Below, in pieces: positions 8,402-18,026 of a stretch of DNA of 64,000 nucleotides. This DNA is from Bacillus sp. FSL K6-3431 (GTDB taxonomy: Bacteria; Bacillota; Bacilli; Bacillales; Bacillaceae_C), in assembly GCF_038002605.1 (NCBI RefSeq), contig NZ_JBBOCT010000001.1, positions 4,526,001 through 4,590,000 of the forward strand, read 5' to 3'. The position numbers and the translations under genes were made by a program. The notes below the pieces were generated by a model, which saw only the letters and a list, made by a program, of their open reading frames with translations, was not told where the DNA came from and did no database searches. Each line of letters begins with the position of its first letter. Within the stretch, counting starts at the first letter, position 1.

Positions 8402-9127
8402 GTGTTGAATAAGGAAAAGATTTTGATTGTCGATGATGATGCCGACATTCGTAAAGTACTTCAGCTCTATTTATGTAAAGCGGGTTTTGATGTGATTGAA
8501 GCTGAACATGGGGAAGGATCCCTCACGCTTTTTGATCAAGAAAACCCAGATTTGATAATTTTAGATGTAATGCTACCAGGTCTGGATGGTTTGGAAGTAT
8601 GCCAAATCATTAGACGAAAAAGTGATGTTCCTATTATATTTTTGAGCGCAAAAGAAGATGATGTAGATAAGATTGTAGGATTAGGAATTGGCGGTGATGA
8701 TTATATATCTAAACCGTTCAGTCCGTCTGTTCTGACTGCAAAGGTAAAGGCTCACCTACGCCGAAAGCGTCTTTTAGATAATCAGATCAATCAATTAGAA
8801 AAAGAACATGATAAACAGGCGATTATTGCATATCCGGGATTGGTTATCAATCAAGAATCATATTCAGTAAAAGCAAATGATGAAGAAATCCAACTTTCAG
8901 CAAAGGAATACAGAATCCTATGTCTTTTGGCTGCAAATCCAAATAAAGTGTATACAGTGGAGCAGCTCTTTCAATTGGTTTGGGGTGAAGAAAGTTTCGG
9001 TGATCATCGAACTGTCATGGTACATATTAGTAATCTACGAAAAAAAATCGAAGCTAACCCAACGCAACCATCTTTTATTATTACCGTTCGAAGCATTGGG
9101 TATAAATTCAATGTTCAGAGAGATTGA
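8402..9127 (+). CDS. OmpR/PhoB-family response regulator
   Basis: About 241 residues: an N-terminal receiver domain followed by a winged-helix DNA-binding domain. The acidic pocket VDDDAD, phospho-acceptor Asp55 in ILDVMLPG, the switch residue in FLSAKED and the conserved Lys in ISKPF are present. The C-terminal half has the LSAKEYRIL and SNLRKKIE signatures of the OmpR/PhoB group and ends at RSIGYKFN. GTG at 8402 or TTG at 8405 fit the GGAGGGGG site better than an in-frame TTG at 8390 that overlaps it. The likely partner is the hybrid histidine kinase starting at 9400. Its last 20 bp overlap the 3' end of the convergent SinI-like gene, so antisense interference between the transcripts is possible. 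Confidence 0.9.
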   Translation: MLNKEKILIVDDDADIRKVLQLYLCKAGFDVIEAEHGEGSLTLFDQENPDLIILDVMLPGLDGLEVCQIIRRKSDVPIIFLSAKEDDVDKIVGLGIGGDDYISKPFSPSVLTAKVKAHLRRKRLLDNQINQLEKEHDKQAIIAYPGLVINQESYSVKANDEEIQLSAKEYRILCLLAANPNKVYTVEQLFQLVWGEESFGDHRTVMVHISNLRKKIEANPTQPSFIITVRSIGYKFNVQRD

Positions 9128-9275
9128 ATTGACTAGTTTTCTGGAAAAAAGCGCGGATGTCGTCTACAGTTAAGCCAATCTCTTTTGCAGATAGGAATAA
9201 AGTAATCCATTCTTGATCCAATGGAATCTCTGACTTATCACATGCTGTTGGTCTTATATTAGTGCTTTGGTTCAT
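9108..9275 (-). CDS. SinI-like antirepressor peptide (55 aa)
   Basis: A small convergent gene reading from ATG at 9275 to TGA at 9108. After a polar 17-residue leader it contains LDQEWITLFLSAKEIGLT, then VDDIRAFFQKTS. This closely resembles the Sin dimerisation segment of Bacillus SinI and the SinR C-terminus (family pattern LDQEW...EAKE...S/T-EEIR). Such peptides bind a SinR-type repressor and inactivate it, controlling biofilm and matrix genes. The protein has no DNA-binding domain. An AAAGGCGGGG stretch lies 8-17 bases upstream. It overlaps the response-regulator 3' end by 20 bp and faces the hybrid kinase gene divergently. No SinR-like gene is in the window, so its target must lie elsewhere. 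Confidence 0.75.
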   Translation of the reverse strand: MNQSTNIRPTACDKSEIPLDQEWITLFLSAKEIGLTVDDIRAFFQKTSQFNLSEH

Positions 9276-9399
9276 ACTAATATACCCCGCCTTTCATTGT
9301 ATCTCAATTCATCATACAACTTAGAGTATAAAATGCGATCAAAGTTATCTAAAGATTCGTTAAAGATTAATTTTATTATGGTATCTGTGGGGGAATTTC

Positions 9400-12300
9400 A
9401 TGAATAAGCTAGCTGATCAAAAAGTGATCTTACCGGGATATGACATACTTGAAGAAATGGAAGCGAATAGTGTATGGGCTTTTTATAAAGCAATGAATAG
9501 TTCTTCAAGGCAAGTTGTGTTAATTAAAAAGCTTCAAAAGCATAACATCAGCGCTCAAGATCTAGCTGCAGCAACCCATGAATTTAATCTGGTGAAGGAT
9601 CTTCGTATTGCAGGTATATTGACACCGATTACATTAGAGAAACATTGGAATCAACCATTTCTTATAGTGGAGCCATTTGATGCCTATACATTAAGCTCCT
9701 TCATTCAGAATAAACCTGTTGAGATACGATCATTTTTTAGGCTAGCAAAGCAATTAACATCAATTGTAGATAAACTTCATCAAAATCATGTCATTCATAA
9801 AAGTCTTCAGCCCGAAAATATACTCATTCACAAAAAATCAGGCGAAGTAAAATTAACCGGATTCTATCATGCAGCAATGCTTAAGAGTGAAAATCATCGT
9901 TCACATGCCAATCCATATACATTAGGCAGCCAGCTTAATTATATTTCTCCCGAGCAAACAGGACGCATAAACCGGCATCTTGACTATCGATCCGATCTAT
10001 ATTCATTAGGTGTTGTATTTTATCAAATGCTTACTGGAATGCTTCCTTTTGATCAGGAAGATCCGATCGAACTTGTTCATTCGCATATTGCAAAAAATCC
10101 TATTCCACCGATAGAAGTGGTTGGAACCGTTCCCAAAGTAATGTCAGATATTATCATGAAATTACTATCTAAAATGCCAGAAGATCGTTATCAAAGTGCA
10201 ACAGGATTGGGCTATGATTTGATAGAATTTGAGAAGTTATGGCATGTACATGGAACAAATTCCCTTGAGTTTTTAATGGCAGAAAAGGATATACCGCAGA
10301 ATTTTGAAATCGGAGGGAAACTGTACGGCAGGGAAGAGGCATTAGGCACATTAATATCGGCTTTCGAACGTACATGTAATGGTCAATGCACGTTTGCTTT
10401 AATACCTGGAATTTCTGGAATTGGAAAAACCGCACTTGTCAATGAAGTGCGGAAACAACTCATACATAATAAGGGATATTTTATAGCTGGAAAGTTTGAT
10501 CAGTTGAAACGCGAAGTCCCATATGCACCGCTTGTTCAGGCATTTCAAGATTTGCTGAAACAGGTAATGGCAGAGGGAGAGAAAAGCATTCAATATTGGA
10601 AAAGTCATTTGGAATCTGAACTGAGTGCAAATTTAGCTGTACTTACAAAAATAATACCTGAAATAAAATGGATGACAGGAGAATTGTCGGAGCCTGAAAT
10701 GTTAACAGCCGTTGAAACGAATAACCGAATTCGCTTCGCTTTTCTTAAATTAATTAATATATTTGCAAGCGAGCAACATCCGCTTGTTTTATTTTTAGAT
10801 GATTTACAATGGGCAGACCAAGCTACGTTAGATTTGCTACAATACATTCTTGCCCAACAAAAGCGAAGCTATTTATTCATCATTGCTGCTTATCGTGATG
10901 ATGAGGTGGCTGTGACGCATCCGTTTAATGTGATGTTAAAAGATCTGCAAACGATCGAGGGCCTTATACAAACAATTCCCCTTAAACCGTTGGAGATGGA
11001 GCATCTGGAGGAATGGGTGCTAGATACTTTATCTTGCGAAGATAATGAAGCAATAGAGTTAGCTATCTTTATGCAACAAATTACACGTGGGAATCCCTTT
11101 TTTTTGAATCAATTGTTCCAAGCTTTTTATGATCAGCAATTGCTCGTATACGATGAGGAAAAAATGAAGTGGACAAGCGATTTTCAGAAATTATTTCAGT
11201 TGGATATTCAGGGAGATATTATTACTTTTATTGCGAAACGCTTCTATAAGTTGCCTGAAGAAACACAGAAGCTGTTAAAGCTTGCTTCATGTATAGGGAA
11301 CCAATTTGAGATAAATGTGTTAAGTGCAGTTTATGAAAATAGTAATGTAACTACAGTGCGCACATTGTGGAATGCATTAAGAGATGGGCTTATTTTACCA
11401 CTAAGTCCGAGATATAAATGGGTATTTCCAAATGAGAACTTGTTAGATGAAGAAAAACAGCCACTTATATATAGATTTTTACATGACCGAGTTCAACAAG
11501 CTGTTTATTCTACGATGACAACATCAGAATTAGAACAAAACCATTTAACGATAGGACGTTTAATAGTAAACTATTATACTCGAAAAGGAAGTCTAGAGGA
11601 AAATATATTTGAGGTTGTTAATCATTTGAACCAATGTCGAAATCTATTGAATACCAAAGAAAGAATTCAGCTTGCTAAGTGGAATGCAATCGCCGGAGAA
11701 AAAGCAAAGCATGGTGCAGCATTTAAGGCTTCCCTTTCTTTTTTTGAAGTTGGAAAAGAATTGTTAGGTGATACGGGTTGGGATTTACATCATAAATTAA
11801 CCGCTAAGATCCTGATTGGTCTCGGTGAAACAGAGTATCTAGATAATCAATTTACCATCGCCGAAGGAAGGTTCGATGAAGCCTTAGATAAAGTGCAATC
11901 CAGGCAAGAACAACTAAAGATTTATCATTTGAAAATGACTTTGTATATTCATGTACATCGTGTAGAGGACGCAGTAGATTGTGGGCTTAAAGCCTTAGAG
12001 TTATTCGGATGGCATATTAATAAAAGACCTGGAAAGATGGCCGTTGCAAAAGAATTCTTGCAGACAAAGATCGCTCTAAGAAATCGGAAGGCAAAAGATT
12101 TGAATGAATTACCAGAAATGACCAATGAGAATCAGCGACTTATTATGCAGACGTTTATTAATATGAATGGGCCTGCCTATCATGTGGATCAAAATTTAGC
12201 GACATTATTAATGCTAAAGGCATTCAACTATACATTAAAATATGGAATTACCGACTTATCTTCGCTTGTATATAATAATTATGCGCTGATTTTAAGTGCT

Positions 12301-14634
12301 GGTTTCCATCAATATAATGACTGTTATGAATTTGGCAACCTTGCCCTTCAAAACGCAGAAAAGAGTCAAAATTCTCATTTAATGGGTAGGGTGTATTTTG
12401 TATTTGGAAGCTTCGTGAATCACTGGAAAAATCCAATCAGGTATAACCAGCAATATTTAGAACGTTCACAAAAGTATTGTATTGAATCCGGAAATTCTCA
12501 TCTAGCTGGAGCAGCAAGTTCATTTATTTGCATCGCTAGTTTTTTAAAGGGACATGGGCTAGCAGAAACAGATCAGACCATTAATGAACAATTGCGATTT
12601 TCGGAGCAAATACAGTATGATTTATCGAAAAACTTTTTAAATGATTTAAAATACTGGATATATATTTTAAGAGAAGCGAAGGAAGTACCAAATTGGGATG
12701 TTGTTCAAATGACAGATGATAAATCAGCGGAAATAGTCCATTACACAGTCCGATTGCAGCTAAGTTATATTCTTAATGAACAGGAAGTTGCGAAGATTTT
12801 GAGGCAGAAACTCGATCAACTTGTAGATAAATCATTAGTTCTAGTGATTGCTCCAGAATATTATTTTTATGAAGATCTATGGATGACGAAGCAATATGAC
12901 AGTGAGGGTACGAAGGGAAAGCTGCGAATTCGTAAACGATTAAAAATGCATTTATCCCTTTGGAGAAAGTGGGCATTGCAATCTCCAGATAATTATCTGC
13001 ACAAATATTTACTCATCAAAGCCGAAGTCGCAAAAATTAAAAAGCGAATATCTAAAGCAGCAATTTATTATGACCAGTCCATCGCTCAAGCGCAAAAAAA
13101 TGGCTATATTCAAGACACAGCAATTGCCAATGAATGTGCGGGCCTTTTTTATCTGAATCGTGGTTTGCCTTATTTCGCAAAAGTGTATATATTAACCGCT
13201 TATTCAGCATATGAAAGCTGGGGTGCAAGTCGAAAAGCATTACAGCTTAGAAAAGAGTTTGATGAATTATTAACAGATAGTGGTAAAAGCTTAATGATAC
13301 CAAACAGTAAGGAGCAATTTTACATTGACATTGATGAAGCCACAATGTTAAAGGCAGCACAAGCAATCTCTGGAGAAATTGTCTTAGAGAAGCTCATTTC
13401 AAGATTATTGAATATTGTTCTAGAAAATGGCGGTGCGCAAAAAGGAGTATTGTTTTTAAAGATTGATGATCAGTTAAAACCTGTAGCACAAGGTAATATT
13501 GATGAAATAGTAATGCATATTGCGGACAAGGATGTAGTTGAATACCCTGAAAATATTTTACAGTATGTAGAGAAAAGTCTTGAGCCTGTTGTACTCACTG
13601 ATGGGGCAGATACGGGGATATTTATGAATGATCATTATATGAAAGTCCATCGTCCAAAATCTGTTTTATGTTTTCCGATTTTGTACCAACGTAAGTTAGT
13701 AGGCGCTTTATTTTTAGAAAATAATATGATTACCCATGCTTTTACAAAAGAGAGAATTGAATTGTTAAATTTTCTATCCTCACAGGCAGCTGTTTCACTA
13801 GAAAATGCCTATTTGTACAGAGATTTAGAGAAGAAAGTAAAAGAACGTACCATACTTTTAGAATCAGCTTATGAGAACCTAGAAATGGCTAATCAGGATT
13901 TGGCCCTAGCGGAAGAAGTGCGTCGTAAATTTTTATCTGATATTTCCCACGATCTAAGAACACCAATTACATCGATCCAAGGTTATATTGAAGGTATTCT
14001 AGATGGGGTCATTGATAATAAAGAGGAGCGAGAGTTGTATTTAAAAAGAAGTCATCAACGCTTATTGACGCTGAAACGATTAATTGATGATTTATTTGAA
14101 TTGGCGAAATTAGAATCAAGAGGAATGTCTTTTGATATGGAATATGTGCCTTCCGATCAATTATTTGACCATCTTTGTAAGCAATTTGAGCATGATATCA
14201 TACAGGCGAATCTCACGTTTACGGTTAAGATTGATCGGTCATTTTTGAATGAATATCCTCTCGTTGAAGTTGATGTAAGGCGGATAGAACAATTAGTCCA
14301 AAACCTTATTTCAAATGCAATTAAATTTACACAAAGCGGTGAAATAGTTTTACAGTATATGTATGATAAGTTTAATAAAGAAGTTGTTCTTATTCTTAAA
14401 GATACTGGAATGGGAATACCTAAGGATGAGCTTCCACTTGTTTTTGATCGCTTCTATACGAAATCCCCCGATAGAAAAGAGGGGCATGGATTAGGTCTTG
14501 CGATCTGTAAAGAAATTATCCAATATCATAAAGGAAAAATTATAGCTGAAAGCATAGAAGGCTCTGGTTCTATCTTCACTATCAGGCTACTAGTTTATGA
14601 ATTAAAATTAGAAGATAGTGAACAGATTGAATAA
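9400..14634 (+). CDS. giant hybrid: kinase-like domain, AAA ATPase, TPR, GAF, histidine kinase
   Basis: A 1744-residue cytoplasmic signalling protein. Residues 1-275 are a Ser/Thr-kinase-like domain with Lys43 (VVLIKKL), but the catalytic loop reads HKSLQPEN at 133-140 (Asp replaced by Ser135) and the DFG motif reads TGF at 153-155, so it is probably catalytically dead. An AAA/STAND ATPase follows (Walker A GISGIGKT at 337-344, Walker B LFLDDLQW with Asp467/468), then a helical TPR-like region (about 750-1300), a GAF domain (about 1340-1490), a dimerisation helix with His1517 (SDISHDLRTP) and a HATPase (NLISNAIKF, DTGMGIP at 1668, GHGLGLAIC). The order resembles the multidomain kinase-AAA-GAF-HK proteins of cyanobacteria (Hstk type) and some firmicutes. 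No membrane segment was seen. The response regulator ending at 9127 is the likely target. Confidence 0.85.
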   Translation: MNKLADQKVILPGYDILEEMEANSVWAFYKAMNSSSRQVVLIKKLQKHNISAQDLAAATHEFNLVKDLRIAGILTPITLEKHWNQPFLIVEPFDAYTLSSFIQNKPVEIRSFFRLAKQLTSIVDKLHQNHVIHKSLQPENILIHKKSGEVKLTGFYHAAMLKSENHRSHANPYTLGSQLNYISPEQTGRINRHLDYRSDLYSLGVVFYQMLTGMLPFDQEDPIELVHSHIAKNPIPPIEVVGTVPKVMSDIIMKLLSKMPEDRYQSATGLGYDLIEFEKLWHVHGTNSLEFLMAEKDIPQNFEIGGKLYGREEALGTLISAFERTCNGQCTFALIPGISGIGKTALVNEVRKQLIHNKGYFIAGKFDQLKREVPYAPLVQAFQDLLKQVMAEGEKSIQYWKSHLESELSANLAVLTKIIPEIKWMTGELSEPEMLTAVETNNRIRFAFLKLINIFASEQHPLVLFLDDLQWADQATLDLLQYILAQQKRSYLFIIAAYRDDEVAVTHPFNVMLKDLQTIEGLIQTIPLKPLEMEHLEEWVLDTLSCEDNEAIELAIFMQQITRGNPFFLNQLFQAFYDQQLLVYDEEKMKWTSDFQKLFQLDIQGDIITFIAKRFYKLPEETQKLLKLASCIGNQFEINVLSAVYENSNVTTVRTLWNALRDGLILPLSPRYKWVFPNENLLDEEKQPLIYRFLHDRVQQAVYSTMTTSELEQNHLTIGRLIVNYYTRKGSLEENIFEVVNHLNQCRNLLNTKERIQLAKWNAIAGEKAKHGAAFKASLSFFEVGKELLGDTGWDLHHKLTAKILIGLGETEYLDNQFTIAEGRFDEALDKVQSRQEQLKIYHLKMTLYIHVHRVEDAVDCGLKALELFGWHINKRPGKMAVAKEFLQTKIALRNRKAKDLNELPEMTNENQRLIMQTFINMNGPAYHVDQNLATLLMLKAFNYTLKYGITDLSSLVYNNYALILSAGFHQYNDCYEFGNLALQNAEKSQNSHLMGRVYFVFGSFVNHWKNPIRYNQQYLERSQKYCIESGNSHLAGAASSFICIASFLKGHGLAETDQTINEQLRFSEQIQYDLSKNFLNDLKYWIYILREAKEVPNWDVVQMTDDKSAEIVHYTVRLQLSYILNEQEVAKILRQKLDQLVDKSLVLVIAPEYYFYEDLWMTKQYDSEGTKGKLRIRKRLKMHLSLWRKWALQSPDNYLHKYLLIKAEVAKIKKRISKAAIYYDQSIAQAQKNGYIQDTAIANECAGLFYLNRGLPYFAKVYILTAYSAYESWGASRKALQLRKEFDELLTDSGKSLMIPNSKEQFYIDIDEATMLKAAQAISGEIVLEKLISRLLNIVLENGGAQKGVLFLKIDDQLKPVAQGNIDEIVMHIADKDVVEYPENILQYVEKSLEPVVLTDGADTGIFMNDHYMKVHRPKSVLCFPILYQRKLVGALFLENNMITHAFTKERIELLNFLSSQAAVSLENAYLYRDLEKKVKERTILLESAYENLEMANQDLALAEEVRRKFLSDISHDLRTPITSIQGYIEGILDGVIDNKEERELYLKRSHQRLLTLKRLIDDLFELAKLESRGMSFDMEYVPSDQLFDHLCKQFEHDIIQANLTFTVKIDRSFLNEYPLVEVDVRRIEQLVQNLISNAIKFTQSGEIVLQYMYDKFNKEVVLILKDTGMGIPKDELPLVFDRFYTKSPDRKEGHGLGLAICKEIIQYHKGKIIAESIEGSGSIFTIRLLVYELKLEDSEQIE

Positions 14635-14833
14635 AAAGGTGTCTGACCTCCAGTGCGTTATTGTAATAATGCAGGTGGGGGAAGATGCTTTTTTTGTAAT
14701 GCGTTTTATCAAAAATTTTAAAATAATCAAAACAATTATTGAATTCCAAAAAGATATATGTTACCTTAAACTTAATAAAGGCAATGGAGAAAGAAAGGAA
14801 GAAACTACATCATAGTAGGCTGAATGGAATGAG

Positions 14834-16051
14834 TTGATATTGAAAAGAACTGGAGATCTTAATCTTATAAAAGAGTTAAACAAATCGATTGTATTAGATA
14901 TAATTCGCAAAAAGGGTCCAATCTCGAGAGCCGAGATTGCCAAGACTGTCAAGATTAGTCCTACAACTGTAACATCAGCTGTTAGTGAGTTAATAGGCGA
15001 TTTATTAGTATGTGAAGCTGGTTTAGGGTCTTCAAATGGTGGAAGAAAACCAATACTTGTTCAGCTGAATCCAAATAATCGATTTTTAATTGGAATTGCA
15101 ATAGATGCATCTAAAATTACAATAGCTGAACTTAATCTAAACGCCGAAGTACGTTTAAAAGAAGTGCACCATTTAAGCAAAGTAACTGATTTCGATCTTA
15201 GTGTCTTAATTATGGACAAGATAGAGAAATTTAGTGAAAGGTGTAAAAGCTTGGATCAATGTTTAGGTATATCGATAACGATGCAAGGTATAGTTGATTC
15301 TGTTAACGGTGTTCTTCTTTATAACCCAAAGTTAAAAATAAAAAACCTTTCCCTTAAAAGTATGATAGAAAAGCGGTTTAATATACCGACGTATATAGAC
15401 AACGATACAAATGGTAATCTCTTAGCTGAAAAAGGTTTCGGAAAATATCAGCATTCGAAAAATATAATATATGTCAAAGTTGGAAACGGGGTGGGTGCAA
15501 GTATTTTAGTAAATGATTCAATCTTTCGTGGATTTCATGGAGGAGCGGGAGAATTTGGTCACACTACTATTGATCGTAATGGTGTTCCTTGCTATTGTGG
15601 GAATGTTGGTTGTCTTGAGGGTTATGTTAGTTGGGGAGTTATTTATAAACGTATTTTGGATAGTATTAGGAAAGGGCAAGGTACAATTATTTCAGAGATA
15701 ATTGATGGGGAATCATCTAAGCTTACACCTGAAGTCCTTCGACAAGCGGTCGCTAGGGATGATCCATTATCTATATCAATTATGGAAGCGTTATCAAGGG
15801 ATCTGGCTATTGGAATGGTTAATCTGATCAATTTATTCAATCCAGAAATAATTATTCTGGGTGGTGAATTCGCATATAAAAACTCATATCTAATTAGCAG
15901 CGTAAATGAACATATTTCATCCCATGCGTTGGAGGTACATACAAATGGTTTGAAAGTTGTACCAAGTTCCTTTGGAAGTGACTTTGAAGTAATTGGATCT
16001 GCTTCTTTATTGCTCCATGAATTGTTTCATTTCACATTAAGCGGTCGATGA
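14834..16051 (+). CDS. ROK-family transcriptional repressor (NagC/XylR type)
   Basis: About 405 residues: an N-terminal winged helix-turn-helix (ISRAEIAKTVKISPTTVTSAVSEL, residues about 29-52) joined to a ROK sugar-binding domain. The sugar/ATP region has YIDNDTNGNLLAEK and KVGNGVGASI, and the zinc-binding CYCGNVGCLEG motif (CxCGxxGCxE) is intact, as in NagC, Mlc and XylR. It starts at TTG 14834 or, with better spacing to GGAATGAG, TTG 14840. It is followed after 23 bp by a five-gene run for a sugar isomerase, a dehydrogenase and an ABC importer, so it most likely represses that operon until a sugar ligand binds. The operator was not identified. Confidence 0.85.
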   Translation: MILKRTGDLNLIKELNKSIVLDIIRKKGPISRAEIAKTVKISPTTVTSAVSELIGDLLVCEAGLGSSNGGRKPILVQLNPNNRFLIGIAIDASKITIAELNLNAEVRLKEVHHLSKVTDFDLSVLIMDKIEKFSERCKSLDQCLGISITMQGIVDSVNGVLLYNPKLKIKNLSLKSMIEKRFNIPTYIDNDTNGNLLAEKGFGKYQHSKNIIYVKVGNGVGASILVNDSIFRGFHGGAGEFGHTTIDRNGVPCYCGNVGCLEGYVSWGVIYKRILDSIRKGQGTIISEIIDGESSKLTPEVLRQAVARDDPLSISIMEALSRDLAIGMVNLINLFNPEIIILGGEFAYKNSYLISSVNEHISSHALEVHTNGLKVVPSSFGSDFEVIGSASLLLHELFHFTLSGR

Positions 16052-16074
16052 ATGGAAATTAGGAGGGAAAATGA

Positions 16075-16899
16075 ATGTTAAAAGGGATAAATCAATGGTG
16101 CTATCCTGAAGGCACCTCTATCGAAGAAATATTTGAATATAGTAAGAATGCGGGTTTTGATGCTGTAGAACTTAATCTATATCCAGAAGGCGGAGAGGGA
16201 CTAACACTAGCAACGACAAGGATTGAAGCTGAAAGGGTTGCTTCACTTGCATCTAATTACCAATTACAACTTAGGAGTTTATCAACCTCACTTCTTTGGG
16301 GGACACCACTTAGCTCATCAGATGAAAACATTCGTAAGCAAGGTATGTCGGTCATAGAAAAGATGCTTGAAATTGCAAGCTGGATAGGGATGGATACAAT
16401 TCTGGTTGTGCCAGGAGTGGTTTCAAAAGAAGTCTCTTATGATGAGTGCTACAAAAGGAGTCAGGAATGTATCAAACAGATTCTTCCTATCGCAGAAAAG
16501 TTTAATGTGAAGATCGGTATAGAGAATGTATGGAATAAATTTTTGCTATCCCCACTTGAAATGATGAGGTATATTGATGAATTTCAATCAAATTATGTAG
16601 GCGCTTACTTTGATGTAGGGAATATTTTGCAGTATGGTTATCCGGAGCAATGGATACGGATACTTGGGAACAGAATTTTAAAAGTTCATGTGAAAGATTT
16701 TAGTGCGAATGTAGGAAATGGAAATGGATTTGTACCTTTATTAGTGGGGGATGTTGATTGGAAGGCTGTGAGATATGCACTTGAGGATATTGGCTACGAA
16801 GATACACTTACAGCTGAACTTACCCCGTATGCACTTTGTCCTTATACATTAGCAGACGACACGGCGCGACATATTGATGTGATTTTAAATAAAAAATAA
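16075..16899 (+). CDS. sugar phosphate isomerase/epimerase (AP-endonuclease 2 fold)
   Basis: A 274-residue TIM-barrel protein of the xylose-isomerase-like/AP endonuclease 2 family, which includes IolE, IolH, hydroxypyruvate isomerase and ketose 3-epimerases. The probable metal ligands are readable in order: Glu in KIGIENVWN, Asp in YFDVGNI, His in KVHVKDF and Glu in TAELTPY. It is a cytoplasmic enzyme isomerising or epimerising a sugar or cyclitol-derived substrate; the substrate cannot be assigned. ATG 16075 has AGGAGGG 7 bases upstream. It is the first structural gene after the ROK repressor and is followed by a Gfo/Idh/MocA oxidoreductase 23 bp on, a pairing typical of inositol or unusual-sugar catabolism. 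Confidence 0.8.
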   Translation: MLKGINQWCYPEGTSIEEIFEYSKNAGFDAVELNLYPEGGEGLTLATTRIEAERVASLASNYQLQLRSLSTSLLWGTPLSSSDENIRKQGMSVIEKMLEIASWIGMDTILVVPGVVSKEVSYDECYKRSQECIKQILPIAEKFNVKIGIENVWNKFLLSPLEMMRYIDEFQSNYVGAYFDVGNILQYGYPEQWIRILGNRILKVHVKDFSANVGNGNGFVPLLVGDVDWKAVRYALEDIGYEDTLTAELTPYALCPYTLADDTARHIDVILNKK

Positions 16900-16922
16900 A
16901 ATATTTTTAGGAGTGGTTTATC

Positions 16923-17885
16923 ATGACAAAAGTTAAAGTAGGTTTTCTAGGTGTTGGTGGCATAGCTACTGTTCACTTGAAAAACGTACAAAAAATGGAA
17001 ATGGCAGAAATTGTAGCCGTTTGTGATATATCTGAAGAGAATGCAAAAAAACAGGGAGAGGCATTTCAAGCGACAGTATATACAGATTTTCAAGAAATGC
17101 TTGATAAAGAAGAAATGGATGCATTATTCGTAAGTATTCCTCCGTTCGCCCATGGAGATATAGAAGAGAAAGCGGTAGAAAAGGGCATTCATATCATGAT
17201 TGAAAAACCGATAGAGCTGGATCTTGAAACAGCACGAAAAAAGGCAGAGGTCATTCGTGCATCGGGTGTAATAAACGCTTCTGGCTATTGCCTCAGATAT
17301 TTAGATACTGTCCAAAAAGCAAAAGAGTATTTGCAAGATAAGAAAATTGCGATGGTTCGTGGGCATTATATTACTAGTTTTGTAGAAACCCCTTGGTACC
17401 GGATAGACAGTAAGTCTGGAGGACAATTAGTTGAACAGGCAACACATATACTTGATACAATGCGCTATATGGCAGGTGATGTTAAAAAAGTAAGCGCTAA
17501 CATGTCCTTGCAGGTAATGCAAGATATTGAAAATATAGATATACCTGATGTTACCTCGGTCAATCTTACTTTCGAATCTGGAGCAGTTGGTCATTTAGAT
17601 AGTTCATTTATACAGCATGATCACCGAATGGGTGTTGAACTATTAGGTCGAAATTTTCGTATTGAGTTGAATGGGACTACTCTTTCAATCATTGAAAAGG
17701 ATAAAACAATTACTTATAAATCCAATGTCGATTTTTATGAGGAGCAAGATCGTAGTTTCATAGAAGCAGTTAGAACGAAAAATCAAGCATTAATTTTAGC
17801 ATCTTATGAAGATGGCTTAAAGACGTTAGCAGTAAGTCTTGCCGCAAAAAGATCTAATCAAGAAGGGGAAATTATCCAAATGTAA
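16923..17885 (+). CDS. Gfo/Idh/MocA family oxidoreductase
   Basis: A 320-residue NAD(P)-dependent dehydrogenase. The N-terminal Rossmann fold starts with VGFLGVGGIATVHL and the family-defining catalytic motif MIEKPIELD (EKP) lies near residue 94-97. The C-terminal alpha/beta domain contains GGQLVEQATHILDTMRYM, whose His is the usual substrate-binding residue. Members oxidise or reduce sugars such as glucose, inositol or their keto derivatives. It is in an operon with the preceding isomerase and probably with the following ABC importer, so it likely acts on the imported compound. AGGAG precedes the ATG by 9 bases. The specific substrate is unknown. Confidence 0.85.
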   Translation: MTKVKVGFLGVGGIATVHLKNVQKMEMAEIVAVCDISEENAKKQGEAFQATVYTDFQEMLDKEEMDALFVSIPPFAHGDIEEKAVEKGIHIMIEKPIELDLETARKKAEVIRASGVINASGYCLRYLDTVQKAKEYLQDKKIAMVRGHYITSFVETPWYRIDSKSGGQLVEQATHILDTMRYMAGDVKKVSANMSLQVMQDIENIDIPDVTSVNLTFESGAVGHLDSSFIQHDHRMGVELLGRNFRIELNGTTLSIIEKDKTITYKSNVDFYEEQDRSFIEAVRTKNQALILASYEDGLKTLAVSLAAKRSNQEGEIIQM

Positions 17886-18026
17886 GTTTCATCTTTCATT
17901 GAAAGATATAAGGTAAGGTTGGTTTAAAATGAAAACTACTAAAAGATAAGGAGCTATGACTAGGTGCTAATAATGTATAAAAATAGGTATCCTTTTTCCT
18001 AAATTTAATCATAAAGGGCTGAGTAT

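Noticed and set aside
8877..9173. A 98-residue plus-strand frame inside the response regulator gene and the SinI-like gene.
   Set aside because: A shadow of the winged-helix coding region in another frame.
14640..14690. Terminator after the hybrid kinase (GGTGTCTGACCTCC and GCAGGTGGGGG segments).
   Set aside because: Pairing is imperfect and the T-run is not adjacent.
14618..14815. A 65-residue frame after the hybrid kinase gene.
   Set aside because: Overlaps the kinase end, no ribosome site and no recognisable composition.
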